Shown here: one piece after another, positions 35,601-46,215 of the stretch
How positions within the stretch are numbered: the first letter of the stretch is position 1
Layout: each line of letters begins with the position of its first letter
NCBI RefSeq assembly: GCF_031755915.1
Contig: NC_083389.1
Coordinates: 24,737,001 to 24,801,000, forward strand
Length of the DNA stretch: 64,000 nt
Origin: Ziziphus jujuba
Lineage: Eukaryota; Streptophyta; Magnoliopsida; Rosales; Rhamnaceae
Direction of reading: 5' to 3'
Notes under the pieces: generated by a model
What the model was told of the DNA's origin: nothing
The model's database searches: none
Seen by the model: only the letters and a program-made list of their open reading frames with translations
Translations under genes and position numbers: made by a program

Positions 35601-36388
35601 TTAAATGTTAGCAACAACAAATGAAATTTTGGCTTACTACTTTGGGTCTTTATTCTCTTATTCTTAAGTTTTCAAACGCAAAAGGAAATGTTTCTAAAAC
35701 TATTGGTTTTTCTAAATCTGATATATATTTAGATTTTGGTAAGGATTCTAGTAAAAATTTTAGTAAGTATTCTAAAAATGTTTCTACTACTAATGATTTT
35801 GATGAAAAGGATATGCTATGCCATGGTAGAATTTTGAGTGCTTTGTCTAAAAATATTTATCATATTTTTTGTTCTACTAAATCTGATTTTGAATTACGAG
35901 ATGCTTTGGAACAAAAATATGGGGCTGAACAACTTGGTTTTAAAAGATATTCTATTGAAAAATGACTTGATTTTCATATGGTTGATGGTCAATCTATTTC
36001 TGATCAAATTCATAATTTTGAAAATATTTTTTTTGATATGAAAATAGAAGGTATTGTTTTTTATAATAATTTACTTATTGCTTCTTTAATTAAAAAATTG
36101 CCTCTTTCTTGGTCTGGTTTTCAAAGAATTCTAAAACAAACCCCAATGATTTTTCTTTTGATGAATTGCTTGTTTTTCTTAGGATCTTCTAAAAATGATT
36201 TTCAAGCCAAAGCCCATATTGTTGAAAATTTACACAAACCAAAAACCAAAGGTTTTAAGAAAATTAGTTTTAACAAAAACCAAAATGCCAACAAGATAAA
36301 AAGGATAAACCTATTATTCAGAAAAAAGATGGGCTCTTGTTGGGTTTGTGGCAAAACAAATCATAAAGCCAAAGATTGTTTTTTCTAA
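35601..36388 (+). pseudogene. Copia-4 gag
   Basis: Reads QQQMKFWLTTLGLYSLILKF, then DMLCHGRILSALSKNIYHIF and ELRDALEQKYGAEQLGFKRY, a stop at 35963, then MVDGQSISDQIHNFENIFFD and IASLIKKLPLSWSGFQRIL. It ends with a zinc knuckle, CWVCGKTNHKAKDC (CX2CX4HX4C), near 36340. This is the copia gag layout. Codon use is more AT-biased than in copia-1 and the family is different. Beyond about 36490 it is cut off by a chromovirus-like leader. Confidence 0.8.
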
Positions 36389-36489
36389 AAAGGAGTTACA
36401 CAGATTTCTCATGGATCTTTTGGCACAAAACCATAAGTAAACGTCCTAGAGACAAATTCTTCCTCTCATGCTAACAGGTATTTTATTTC

Positions 36490-37949
36490 TAGCCCACAAA
36501 AAAAATTTTTTTTGAATATATGAATGCAAATAATTAAGATTATAACAGCAAAAAAAAAAAATCAACAATAAACTAAATCACTAAGAACTAATATGCAAAA
36601 CCAACCAACAAACTCGAAATACAAAATTCGGCTACCACAAAGACAAAAAACTTATTCGGTTATGAATATATATATATATATATATATTTTAAAAATGCAG
36701 AACATCTATGAGTAGGAAACAGCTCTAACCTAATGTTAAAATTGCAGAATAACACAAAATAAAAGAAAACAAATAAGATAGATTAAACCTAAACAAAATT
36801 TGGCTCTGATACTAGATGATATGAATCTAGGTCAACTTGCTCCTAAACCCGTATTATACTAGCCTAGATCGAAATTAAATTCAGATTCTAATGGTCACCC
36901 TGACCCTTAATCAACTTGTATTAGAAACCTTGGTATATGAAGAACATGCCACAATAGGTTATGGATGTCTTATTGATAAGTCAAATTAAAATACTTGATC
37001 ACTATTTGGTATTTTAGGTGTTCAAAGAGAACTAAGAGAATTCTTCTCATAATAATTTTTGAATCAATCAAGTAAGCTACTTTTCCATTGAAAATAAACC
37101 CTTAAATATGCTAAAGTCATAAAAGAAATAAATCCTAGAACCATTAGGTAAAATTTGGCCAACATAGCAAAAGAATAGGAAAGTGGCAGAATCTCCAAGT
37201 TTTGTCCTGAACTAATTGGATTAATTAATTCCTTATTTTTGAAATAGGAATTGATTAATTTGCAATCAAAATAATAAAATATAAAACTTCATAAATTAAT
37301 ATATCCAGAAAATAATTAAATAAAAACCAAGAATAAAAACTATTTCCTAAAACAAAATTCCAATTTCAGATTTGGAAAGTAGTTGACTAGTTTTCTAAAT
37401 AAGCTGTCTTTATCCAATCACCAGCTAATTAAGGCTCCAAAATAGATCCAATATGCCATGTAGAATGCCAAATAGGATTAGAACTAATCCCACACGTTGC
37501 CTTTGATTGGAATGACCAAAACTTGCTTGGATTACAAGTTATCTCCTTCCCAGCGCTAGTCATGCTCATTTCGGCCTAAATGAAGTGTGTGCACAAATGT
37601 TGTTTTTGGACAGCTTTGCTTCTGTCTTGGCATGGTTCCATGATCGCTTGGTGAGCTTAATCATATTCATAAGCTAACATACCCATCCCTTGCTGCCGGG
37701 AGTCCATATATGTTCCAAAACAGCTTCCTAGGTCCATTTCTATCCTTCACAACTTGTATGCTTAGCACGGGCTTAGAATTTTCAGGTATAACCATGCCTT
37801 CTAGAGATTTAATCACACCCTATATAAAGTTAACCAGATTATCCTTAAATCTCTTAGCTTGTACCCCAGTAATTGGCCCTATCCTCAATTGCACACGATT
37901 AACAACCCAGCAAGTAGTAGTTTTTATGGGTGTAGGTGGGTTCTCATCA
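36490..37949 (-). mobile_element. Truncated chromovirus-like element: LTR plus leader
   Basis: LTR 36817-37949 (minus strand, TGATGAGAACCCACC to TTCATATCA, 1133 bp), then primer site TAGTATCAGAGC (36803-36814, one mismatch to the tRNA-Met site), then leader 36490-36816 homologous to 19290-19594. The rest of the element is lost where it meets the copia-4 gag. The LTR's first part encodes the pol tail in degenerate form. The (TA)n run at 36668-36688 matches the one in the other leader. Confidence 0.8.
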
Positions 37950-37993
37950 CTCTGTCTCTTTCTCTCTCCTCTCTCTCATTCTCTTTCACATAT

Positions 37994-38034
<41 letters not shown>

Positions 38035-38537
38035 GGGTAAATTATTAGGAAGGGATTTTGATTAGTTAGATTTTAAAATTTGAATAACTTTATAAATTCA
38101 AATATAATATCTAACATGTTATAATGGATAATTAAGTCTTTTCATATAAATTGTACCATAATACTACTTATGTCTTAAAATTTAAAAAAACAAAAAACAA
38201 AGAAATAAGATAAAAGTGAAAAACAAAACACCACCTAAGATTTACACGTGTACATGAAACGTGCAAGAATCGTCTCTTCATTTTCATTTTCCCTATAAAA
38301 AGCAAACCTCTAAAAGTTGACTAAAATGTTTTTACAACATTTGAAAATGCAATTAGATTGTTAGTACTTGGAATTCTACATGCTTTTTAAGTTTTGGTTG
38401 TTATTAATAGTTTATAAACAACATTGACTAAGTTGTGTAATTTCAATAACTTTGTATTGCATCTATAGCACAACTCTTCAAATATTAATTAATTAATTAA
38501 TTTATTTTTTCATTGTACTTTTATGTCTTGTTAAGAT
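37950..38537. other. Microsatellite and intron-like AT-rich DNA
   Basis: A CT-rich tract (37950-38031) includes a long (CT)n run at 37998-38030. The following AT-rich part resembles the intron before exon 2 of the F-box gene at 51.3 kb in its last bases. No gene. Confidence 0.5.
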
Positions 38538-38980
38538 TGTAATAACATTGCTCAAAGTTAAATATCTACATTCTCCACCAACAGATAGCAAAAGTTAAAT
38601 GCTATAAGCAATAATAAGAGAAAATGCGAGCTACTGTGTAACACTTTGCCTCCACTAACATACCTAGTAGATCTGTCACTCTTTGTTGATATTGTTCCCA
38701 ATTCAACCATAGCACTTGGTATGGGGTTTCTTTATTCAAAGCTTCCAATGAGGTCACCCATCCTAGGATTACATTTTATCCATCCCGTAGTCTTGTACCC
38801 AGATGATGTGGAATTGTACATCACGTAGCCCATCAATGCCCTACACCCGCCATACTGGTCATCACAATCCAAGCATTTGTTAATGCTCACCATCACTGAT
38901 GGACTTGTTACTCTCCACCAATATTGTTCCTAATTTAACCACCGTATTTGGTATGGATTTTTAGTTTAATGCTTCTTAGG

Positions 38981-39123
38981 AGGTCACCAATCTTTGGATT
39001 ACTCTCGTTCGATTACAATTAACTTCGAAGTTCTTTTGAATCCTGAAGTGAGACTTTCCCCAGAGGTCACCCATCCTTGGATTACTTTTGACTGAGAGCG
39101 CTTAACTTTGGAGTTCTTTTGAA
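38981..39123 (-). ncRNA. Two tandem 5S rRNA-like modules in TRIM LTR-2
   Basis: 38981-39040 and 39064-39123 each resemble the middle of plant 5S rRNA read on the minus strand. They show GAACTCC.AAGTTAAGCG-like, GAGAGTAATCC-like and GGATGGGTGACCT-like words. The offset is 83 bp. They are derived promoter modules, not functional rRNA genes, since the outer parts of 5S are missing. Confidence 0.7.
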
Positions 39124-39320
39124 TCCTTAAATGAACTGCTCTAAAAAGGTTTCAGCGTTATAAGAGTAACTATTATTACATTTGAACCATCGCAGATCCA
39201 CACCCAGATGATGTTGGACACTAATTAACCTGCCAGTGCCCCACATCCGCTACATTGGTGTCATAATCTACCCATTTTTGGGCACAGGGTCCTCGCTAGC
39301 GCATTTCCGATGGGGTACAG

Positions 39321-39333
39321 GTTCTAATACCAT
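39321..39333 (-). other. TRIM primer binding site, tRNA-Met type
   Basis: Minus strand ATGGTATTAGAAC, next to the LTR-1 end. It matches the TGGTATCAGAGC site with changes C to T and G to A. Confidence 0.65.
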
Positions 39334-39437
39334 TTGTAAATCTCACCACCACTAGCAAACCTATCACTTTCCACCGATATATTGTCCCCAATTTAGCCAC
39401 TGCACTCAGTATGGAGTTTTTTGTTCAGAGCTTTCAA

Positions 39438-39497
39438 AAGGTCATCCATCCTTGGATTACTCTCCCTTGAGCATAATTAACTTTGGAGTTCTTTCCA
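39438..39497 (-). ncRNA. 5S rRNA-like module in TRIM LTR-1
   Basis: On the minus strand it reads AACTCCAAAGTTAATTATGC, then GAGAGTAATCCAAGGATGG and ATGACCT, matching the 5S internal control region with substitutions. LTR-3 keeps only the last part (38749-38773, GTAATCCTAGGATGGGTGAC). Confidence 0.7.
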
Positions 39498-40104
39498 ACC
39501 TAAGGCTAACAGCTTCAAAAAGGTCTCGACGTTATAAGAGTTAATATCATTACATTTGAACCATCCCCTAATCCATATATGGATGATGTGGGATTGGATA
39601 CAAGGTAACCTACCAATGCCCTGCACCTGCCCACACTAGTCATCACATGCTAGGTAGTATAAGACTATTAAGTAATTTCCCTCCTTTAGAGACATCAACC
39701 ACAAACCCTTTAAAGTGTGTAAGTTTTCTTTCAATAATGTTGCATACTAATCTTGTAGCTGATTTGTTGTGGTTGTTTGGCCCATATTTACATACTAATC
39801 TTGTTACATATATATATAAGACTATTAAAATTCTTGATTTTCATTTGTGCACAAGAAGCAACTCATGTCACTTGTTGAGTTTTTGCTTAAGAATGCAAGT
39901 TTACTAGAGACGATGGTTTTCATGGTATTACCAAATGATTGTAACCATTCAAAGGAATATTATCAATTTTACGGTATTGGCAATGGCTATAATAAAGATG
40001 GTACACTAAAACTCTTTCTGAAGTTACTAGTTTTCCCAAGGTCCTCACCTCTTTCCAAAATTAGCTTGTTAGGACGTTGTATTTTGGAGAGAGACGATTT
40101 TTGA

Positions 40105-40555
40105 TCATTTAGTACTATATGTTGTAACTTTTATTTTCATTATAATTTTTTACTAAAGGGCACTACAGGGGACTTTTGCTTTCTATATTTAAATACAACT
40201 GCTTTATGTTCTTATTATGTAAGTCTTTGTATTTAATGTTGTTATTCACCAAGTTTCAATGAATTATAACATTCTTAGATTAATACTACTGACTTGTTTT
40301 TTTGTTTATTTTTTATTCATTTACTTATTTATTTTTCTAACATATTAGAACTAAAGGCATATTATGGAAAGGATCAGCAAATTATTTTTTACTCTATGTG
40401 AAAATTTCATGCATTTGGAGTGATAAACAACCTAGCATGTTGTTTTATCACTTTGCATTCTTTTATTGCACTACTACCCTCTCTGTAAGCTTCAAGCAAT
40501 GAAAATCAAATCCAACACAAATGGTGGTTGTAGTGATTACTTGCAATGAAGATGA
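40105..40555. other. 3' flank of F-box pseudogene
   Basis: AT-rich, no gene seen. Ends at the copia-3 target site. Confidence 0.4.
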
Positions 40556-41148
40556 TATTAGAGCAAATAACAATTATAATAGTATTAACCCATGGATCAT
40601 ACACTCAATAAATTCCACTAAAGTAAACAAACTGATTGTAGAACAACTAACCTATAATGCAGTCATTGATAATCTTGATTTGCAATCTGCAACAATAAAA
40701 AACATGTAATAGCAATGCCTAAAATAGACACATCACTTTCTAACCTATCTCTTACAAATCAATGGTGATCTCTCGGAACCTTAAGAAAAATACGGTGTAT
40801 GTATATTCTTACTTACTCTATTAATAAAGCCTCAGCCTTTTAAAAATCGAAGTCACATGCAAGTCATATGAATTACTCATTATTTTAACTCACACCAAAA
40901 TAATAATTTAAGAATAAATATAATAAAAATATGGATAAACCAAATGGGCCTCTAAAAAGAGTTGGTCCTCTAGTTTGATAGGCCAACTAGAGTATTATAT
41001 AGAGTGTGTGTCCAAAAGCCTTACCAAATGAGTCAGTAAATAAGTCAGTCCCATTAATAACATAAATAAGTCTTGTAAGTGGGTTATTGATTATAGCAAG
41101 TCAACACAATATATATATATATATATATATATATCTATATATCTAATA
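40556..41148 (-). repeat. Copia-3 3' LTR
   Basis: 593 bp, matching 45639-46215 throughout. It starts (minus strand) TATTAGATATATAG after the polypurine tract; the partner starts AGTTAGATATATA, so the original start was probably TGTTAGATATATA. A long (TA)n run lies near its start (41109-41133). Confidence 0.8.
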
Positions 41149-41689
41149 TTCTCCCACTTGAACTGCATAATCATTACATATGTATCATCTAAAACTCACT
41201 TATTATAGAATCTCCCAAAATAAAACACAATTTCATCTAAATATATAGCATGTTGACAAGGTGTAACAATATATTTGATTAGGTTGTAGAGATGCTCCTC
41301 GTAAATCTCCCAAAACTAAATACTATTTCAACTTAGCACTTTGCTAGCCATAAACTCAGTCTAGGTAGTAGAGATTTACTTTATCACATGCAATCCCCTA
41401 TCATATAATACCATATTATCCGAGCGTATTGTGCACCGATAGGATATAACAATATACCTAAACTAGGTAATACGAGCTCATCATGGTACATGTGGATCAA
41501 TATACACAAATATATAGACTAAAAATCTCATATAGGCTTGTAAATATAAGGAGCAATAATATGTGTAATAAATATCTCATAAGTAAATAATGATCCACGT
41601 ACATTAATCTATTTCTCAACAATAAAATACTCAAGAAAAATAAATAACACTCAACATGGACATTATTGCAGAATATATAATAAACTCCC

Positions 41690-42069
41690 ATTGATCAGTA
41701 GCAATCTTAACTACCTAATAATCCCAAGTGAGATACATAATTCATAAATATATCTACCAGTAAGGCCTTGATCAATAGACCTACCACCATGTTGTAAATC
41801 GGCATGTTCAACTTTCTTCTTCACTAAAAAATACTTTACATCGATGTATATCACCTCAAAAGTACCATTTTAATTGTTGAATAAAGATACTGGTGTAATA
41901 TTATCATAATACATCATGGTAGGCCTTTCAATGAAGTCAACCACTCCCAAATCACAAATAAAATTATAAAGCCAAGCCGCATGATGAGTCGCCTCATAAC
42001 ATGCCACATACTCTGCCTCCATAGTCGAGGATGCTGTCACATATTGCTTGGCACTCTGCCAAGATACAG
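41690..42069 (-). pseudogene. Copia-3 RNase H C-terminal part
   Basis: Minus-strand reading VSWQSAKQYVTASSTMEAEY, VACYEATHHAAWLYNFICDL and GVVDFIERPTMMYYDN is the characteristic copia RNase H end, with the conserved MEAEY. After a stop it continues with YIDVKYFLVKKKVEHAD. Upstream sequence is cut at 42070 by the TGTAACA element. The remaining stretch 41163-41690 is the AT-rich 3' untranslated region. Confidence 0.82.
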
Positions 42070-44839
42070 TGTAACACCTCGTCCTAAAGTACGTCGGAAT
42101 TTTTCATCCATCGATCGAATTTGATCAAGTTTATTAACTTTGATCGAGTGGAGCCACATTGATTTTTTATTCTAGATGGAGTTTTGCATTGATTGAGGCA
42201 ACATCGTGAAGTACACATTGACCCGAGTTCATGGGCTAGTGGCGCGTCGAAAATAGAGTTATGGTTAGAAAGTTATAAGGGAAAAAATTTATGGTCTGAA
42301 TTGTCCAAGTAGTGCCATGTTTAACTTTTTATTCTTGTAAATTTTGGTTTTTATTTGTATATGATTGTAAAGTACTCGTCGATATGAGTTCATAGACTAG
42401 CGGCATGTTTAATTTGGACACTTGGTTAACAAGTTATGGATTTGCAAAGTTTTTCCAGGACTACATTACCGCGTAACAATCTATATGTGTGTGTGTGTGT
42501 GTGAAAACATGTGCATAGTACCCAATGACATTATGCTACAATTCAAAACTTTAACAAATCCCGTGAGTGTAGAGTGGCACCCATAGCTATTTATGATTTG
42601 TGGAGGGGTGTGAGAGAGGAGAGAGAAAGAAGAGAGAGAAATCGGGTAGCTGTAATCCACTGTGCTCTAGCCATTGTCAGTGCGCATGCATTGGACCACT
42701 AGAACCCATCTAGGATCTCTTCTTCAAACCCTAAATAAGCTCTTATCCTAGTGAAAACCCTACTGAACTGTCCTATGAAAAATCTGGCAACATCTCCTTT
42801 AAGGGTTGGATATGCCCTAAAAATTTCCTGCATAAAAAATACAATTCTATATAGTACCATCTTATTTCTACTACTTAACTACAAATAATTCCACAATTGG
42901 CAGCACTTCGATAACAAAATATAAATATAGATGCATATATTGGTTATAATTTAATAAACACGAAATACCTTTAATTATTCATGTTTGTCAACACTACCCA
43001 CTGAGTATCATACTACATTTCATATTGTTTTACAAAGATACCAATGCATAATGTAGATAGGAGGGTAATAAAACAATCATAGTAATAGTAATATTAATAA
43101 CAATAATAGCACAACTTACTTGAAGCTACCATACTTGTCAGAAAGGTTCCATACTTGTCCGAAGGCTACCATACTTGCCTAAAGGCTTCCACACTTTTCC
43201 GAAGACTTACATACTTGTCTGAAAACTTCTATACTTACCCAAAGGCTGCCGTATAATAATAATAATAATAATTGATAATAACAGCATCAAAAATAATAAT
43301 AATAATAATGATGATGATAATAATAATAATAATAGCAAGTAATAATAATGAATAAATAATAATAATAATAATAATAATAATACTAACAACAAGTAGTAAT
43401 AGTTATAATATTCTCAATAATTAATAATAACAACTACGATAATAATTGACCACAATTTTAATGGTAAATACATTGATAATAAAAATAGTAACAATGGTAA
43501 TTCTAATAATGATAATGAAAACAATAATAATAATAATAATCACGAATAATGATAATAATAATTAACAAATAAATAAATACTTAATAATAACAATAATAAT
43601 AATAATAATAACAATATTAATAACAACAATAGTAATAACAATAAAGGCGAATAAGTATAGTATTAGGAAATTAAATCATGAGTAGATAAAGTAAAATAAG
43701 ATAAAATAATATTTTAAAATTCATAAACATACTACGAAATATGCACTCATATTGAAGGTACATACGATACCATATAACATACTGTGTGATCCATGATATC
43801 AGCTATCGCCTATACCCTACTACCAATCCAGCCCGGGGTGGTTGCCTATATTGGCTGTTTGACCCCCTGGATTTGTAGGCAACATTTACAAAGTTAAACT
43901 ATTCATGGACCACATCAGATCGTTGCCCTCGTACGGTGTGTTACATACAAACATAAAATAATATAATATAAACACAAATATATATATATATATATATATA
44001 AAGATATTTGATGTACCATACGATATACCAGTGGCACCGGATAATATCTAGTGTCCCAAGTACTACCCGAATGGGAGGCTAAAGAGAGAAACTTGCAATT
44101 AGTCACTTTAGCATCCCGTATCACCAATTGATTATAACTTATCATGGCTAAAACAATCGTTCTTCGATGAAGAAAGTGGTTGATACTTATTTTGTAAATA
44201 TACTTGCCATGCATAGGATCCATAGCTCCCACAGGATAACCATACATATGTGCACATGCTAATTCGTAATAACAGTCATCCTGCAACCGGGAGGGAGACA
44301 GCTGTGCCTACCCTCTTTCAATAAAATAAAATAATAGAATAAAAAAAAAAATATATATATATATAATAATATAATACTTTATTGATGATAACACATGCCA
44401 CTTTATAAATGTGACATGTGGCGCATCCCAATTGGTGACACGTTGCATAAATGAAATGCTCCTTTGAATATTTCATTACCTAGTAAAATCAGTTTCGGGA
44501 AAAATAAATATAACTTTATAGATCCGTAACTTTTCAACTGTGGGTTCAAATTATAACACATGGGTCAATGTCAAAATCTATGTAAATAAAAATTCAACCC
44601 CAAACTTGTTTATCAGTCCGGATCGTATCTCTTTTCGACCATAACTTTCTATTATTATTTCTGATTTTGGCATACTACTAGTTTATGAACTCGTATCGAC
44701 GAATACTTTATCATGGTACCTCGGTCAACATGAAATTCCATCTATAGTAAAAAGTCAACTATGGTACCTACTTGGTCAACCCCAGTCAATCTTGATCAAA
44801 AATTCAAATTCGGGGCAGTTTTTTGGTTCGGATGTTACA
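42070..44839. mobile_element. 2.77-kb element with TGTAACA..TGTTACA ends and long inverted repeats
   Basis: Begins TGTAACACCTCGTCC (42070) and ends GGTTCGGATGTTACA (44839). Beyond the outer bases the two ends are related for about 400 bp in inverted orientation, with shared words such as CTAGATGGAGTTTT/CTATAGATGGAATTT and GAGTTCATGGGCTAG/GAGTTCATAAACTAG. It lies inside copia-3. No coding sequence is seen; the 123-residue minus-strand frame at 43915-44286 is not recognisable. It could be two facing LTR starts, a solo LTR, or a foldback-type element. Confidence 0.5.
43247..43640. repeat. Compound (AAT)n microsatellite region
   Basis: Long runs of AATAAT with interruptions (CAA, TGA, TAG variants) over about 400 bp. 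Leucine-rich minus-strand frames here are repeat artefacts. Confidence 0.9.
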
Positions 44840-45638
44840 TAACATTAGCATATTGATGTCACCACAATTTTTTTTAATAAATGTTTTCTGATGCCATCAT
44901 ACTAATGTCAATAATACACATCATGCTAGCATCATCATGCTGATGTCAACCTTAAAACTTGCAACATGTCGTCTGACATTATGTTGATGTCAACCGGACA
45001 CATCATGTCGATGCCATCATGATGAGTTAGTATGTCCAAAGACGACACGTTGTTTGGACCTTCTTCCAGCTCCTGTCGGGTTTGCAGGTTAACCAGTTTT
45101 GCTGCAAAATGACTTGTGTGACTCGATTTCTACCTGATTGAAAAACTCATTTCTGGCCACTATTTCCCATTGTTTCAGGGGCGGTTCAATTGTTTGGTAA
45201 CAAGTAAGCAGAACTAAGTCCACTTTTGGCTAATTTTAACCCAAAACTAAAGCACAATTAACTTGAATATATGCATGAGCTTTCATGGGTTTCATGGTTT
45301 TATTTTGTTTCAGACAAAAATTAAGTTCAAATCTGTTTCATTCCACACAAAACCTATTTAACAATAGGGGTCATGATTTTAACGAGAAATAAATTTTTAC
45401 CATAATCACAAAACAGGTTTATTATTTAATAGCTACACAAAACAATGATATATATTTGACATAACAAAACAATTGAAAAACTCCATATATAAAATTCAGA
45501 GAAGGAAAAAAAAAAATATATATATATATATATATGGATCATAGATCAAAACATCAAGGCTTGTATATATAATGATACAGTCAACAAAATTAATAGATTG
45601 TGGAAAAATAAATTATTGTATGTGGCTTTAATACCAAA
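44840..45638 (-). other. Copia-3 leader with CATGATG-type repeats
   Basis: Non-coding. 44850-45030 contains repeated words (CATGCTGATGTCA, GATGCCATCATG), similar in style to the CACATG-rich leader of copia-2 at 25.8-26.4 kb. The primer site lies at its right end. Confidence 0.55.
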
Positions 45639-46215
45639 TGTTGAAGCAAACAACAATTATAATACTATTAAGCCATAGATCGTACACAATAAATTTCACT
45701 AAAATAAACAAATTAATAGTAAAACTACTAACCTCCAAAAGTAGCCATTTATAATCTTGATATGCAATATGTAAAGTAGAAAACATGTGATAGAGTGTTT
45801 AAAATGGACACACTACTTTCTAACTTTTCTCTTATAGATCAGTGGCGATCTCTCAAAACTCTAAGAAAAATGCATCGTATGTATATTTCCACTTACCTTA
45901 TTAATAAAGCCGTAGCCTTTTAAAAATTGAAGTTACATGCAAGTCATATGACTTATCCATTATTTTGACTCACACCAAAATAATAATTTAATAATAACTA
46001 TAATTAAAGAATTATGGATAAGTTAAATCAGCTTTTAGAGAGAGTTGATATTCCAATATAATGGATCAACTGGAGTGTTACAAAAAATATGCATAAAAGG
46101 ACTCTACTATATGAGTCAGTAAATAAACCAATATCATTAATGACTCAAATAAATCCTGTAAGTGAGTTGTTAATTATGACAAGTCCACATTATATATATA
46201 TATATATATCTAACT
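45639..46215 (-). repeat. Copia-3 5' LTR
   Basis: 577 bp, homologous to 40556-41148, flanked on the left by the tRNA-Met-type primer site. Confidence 0.8.

Larger units (their letters stand above)
38635..39647 (-). mobile_element. Cassandra-like TRIM array with three LTRs
   Basis: On the minus strand: LTR-1 39647-39335 (starts TGTGATGACTAGTGTGGGC), primer site 39333-39321, a short internal region with CTGTACCCCATCGG...CGAGGACCCTGTGCCC, LTR-2 39266-38878, an 11-bp remnant, and LTR-3 38866-38635. Each LTR carries 5S rRNA-like sequence. This is the hallmark of Cassandra, a non-coding plant TRIM retrotransposon transcribed from a Pol III 5S promoter (established). Flanks GCTAC (38630-38634) and GCTAG (39649-39653) match at 4 of 5 positions and mark insertion into the F-box pseudogene's exon 2. 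Confidence 0.82.
38538..40104 (+). pseudogene. F-box/FBD pseudogene (exons 2 and 3 only)
   Basis: 38538-38634 plus 39649-39723 match exon 2 of the intact gene (51362-51529), and 39842-40104 matches its last exon (51872-52113), including the TGA. The F-box exon is absent upstream. The last part still reads HVTC..SFCLRM-type frames, with LLKNASLLETMVFMVLPNDC preserved in the second. Exon 2 is split by a TRIM array and its donor site is lost. It lies about 10 kb from the intact paralogue on the same strand, so a local duplication is likely. Confidence 0.75.
40556..46215 (-). mobile_element. Copia-3 retrotransposon, mostly replaced by other DNA
   Basis: Direct-repeat LTRs at 40556-41148 (3' LTR) and 45639-46215 (5' LTR), on the minus strand. 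Primer site TGGTATTAAAGCC at 45624-45636; polypurine tract TTCAAGTGGGAGAA at 41149-41162. Flanks GATGA (40551-40555) and GACGA (46216-46220) are a 4/5 target duplication. Only the RNase H end of pol and the leader remain. The middle is occupied by a 2.77-kb element. Confidence 0.8.

Noticed and set aside
38981..39497. Functional 5S rRNA genes
   Set aside because: Only the internal promoter part of 5S is present, with substitutions, inside TRIM LTRs. The outer helices are missing.
43207..43392. Leucine/isoleucine-rich small protein
   Set aside because: Translation of an AAT microsatellite.
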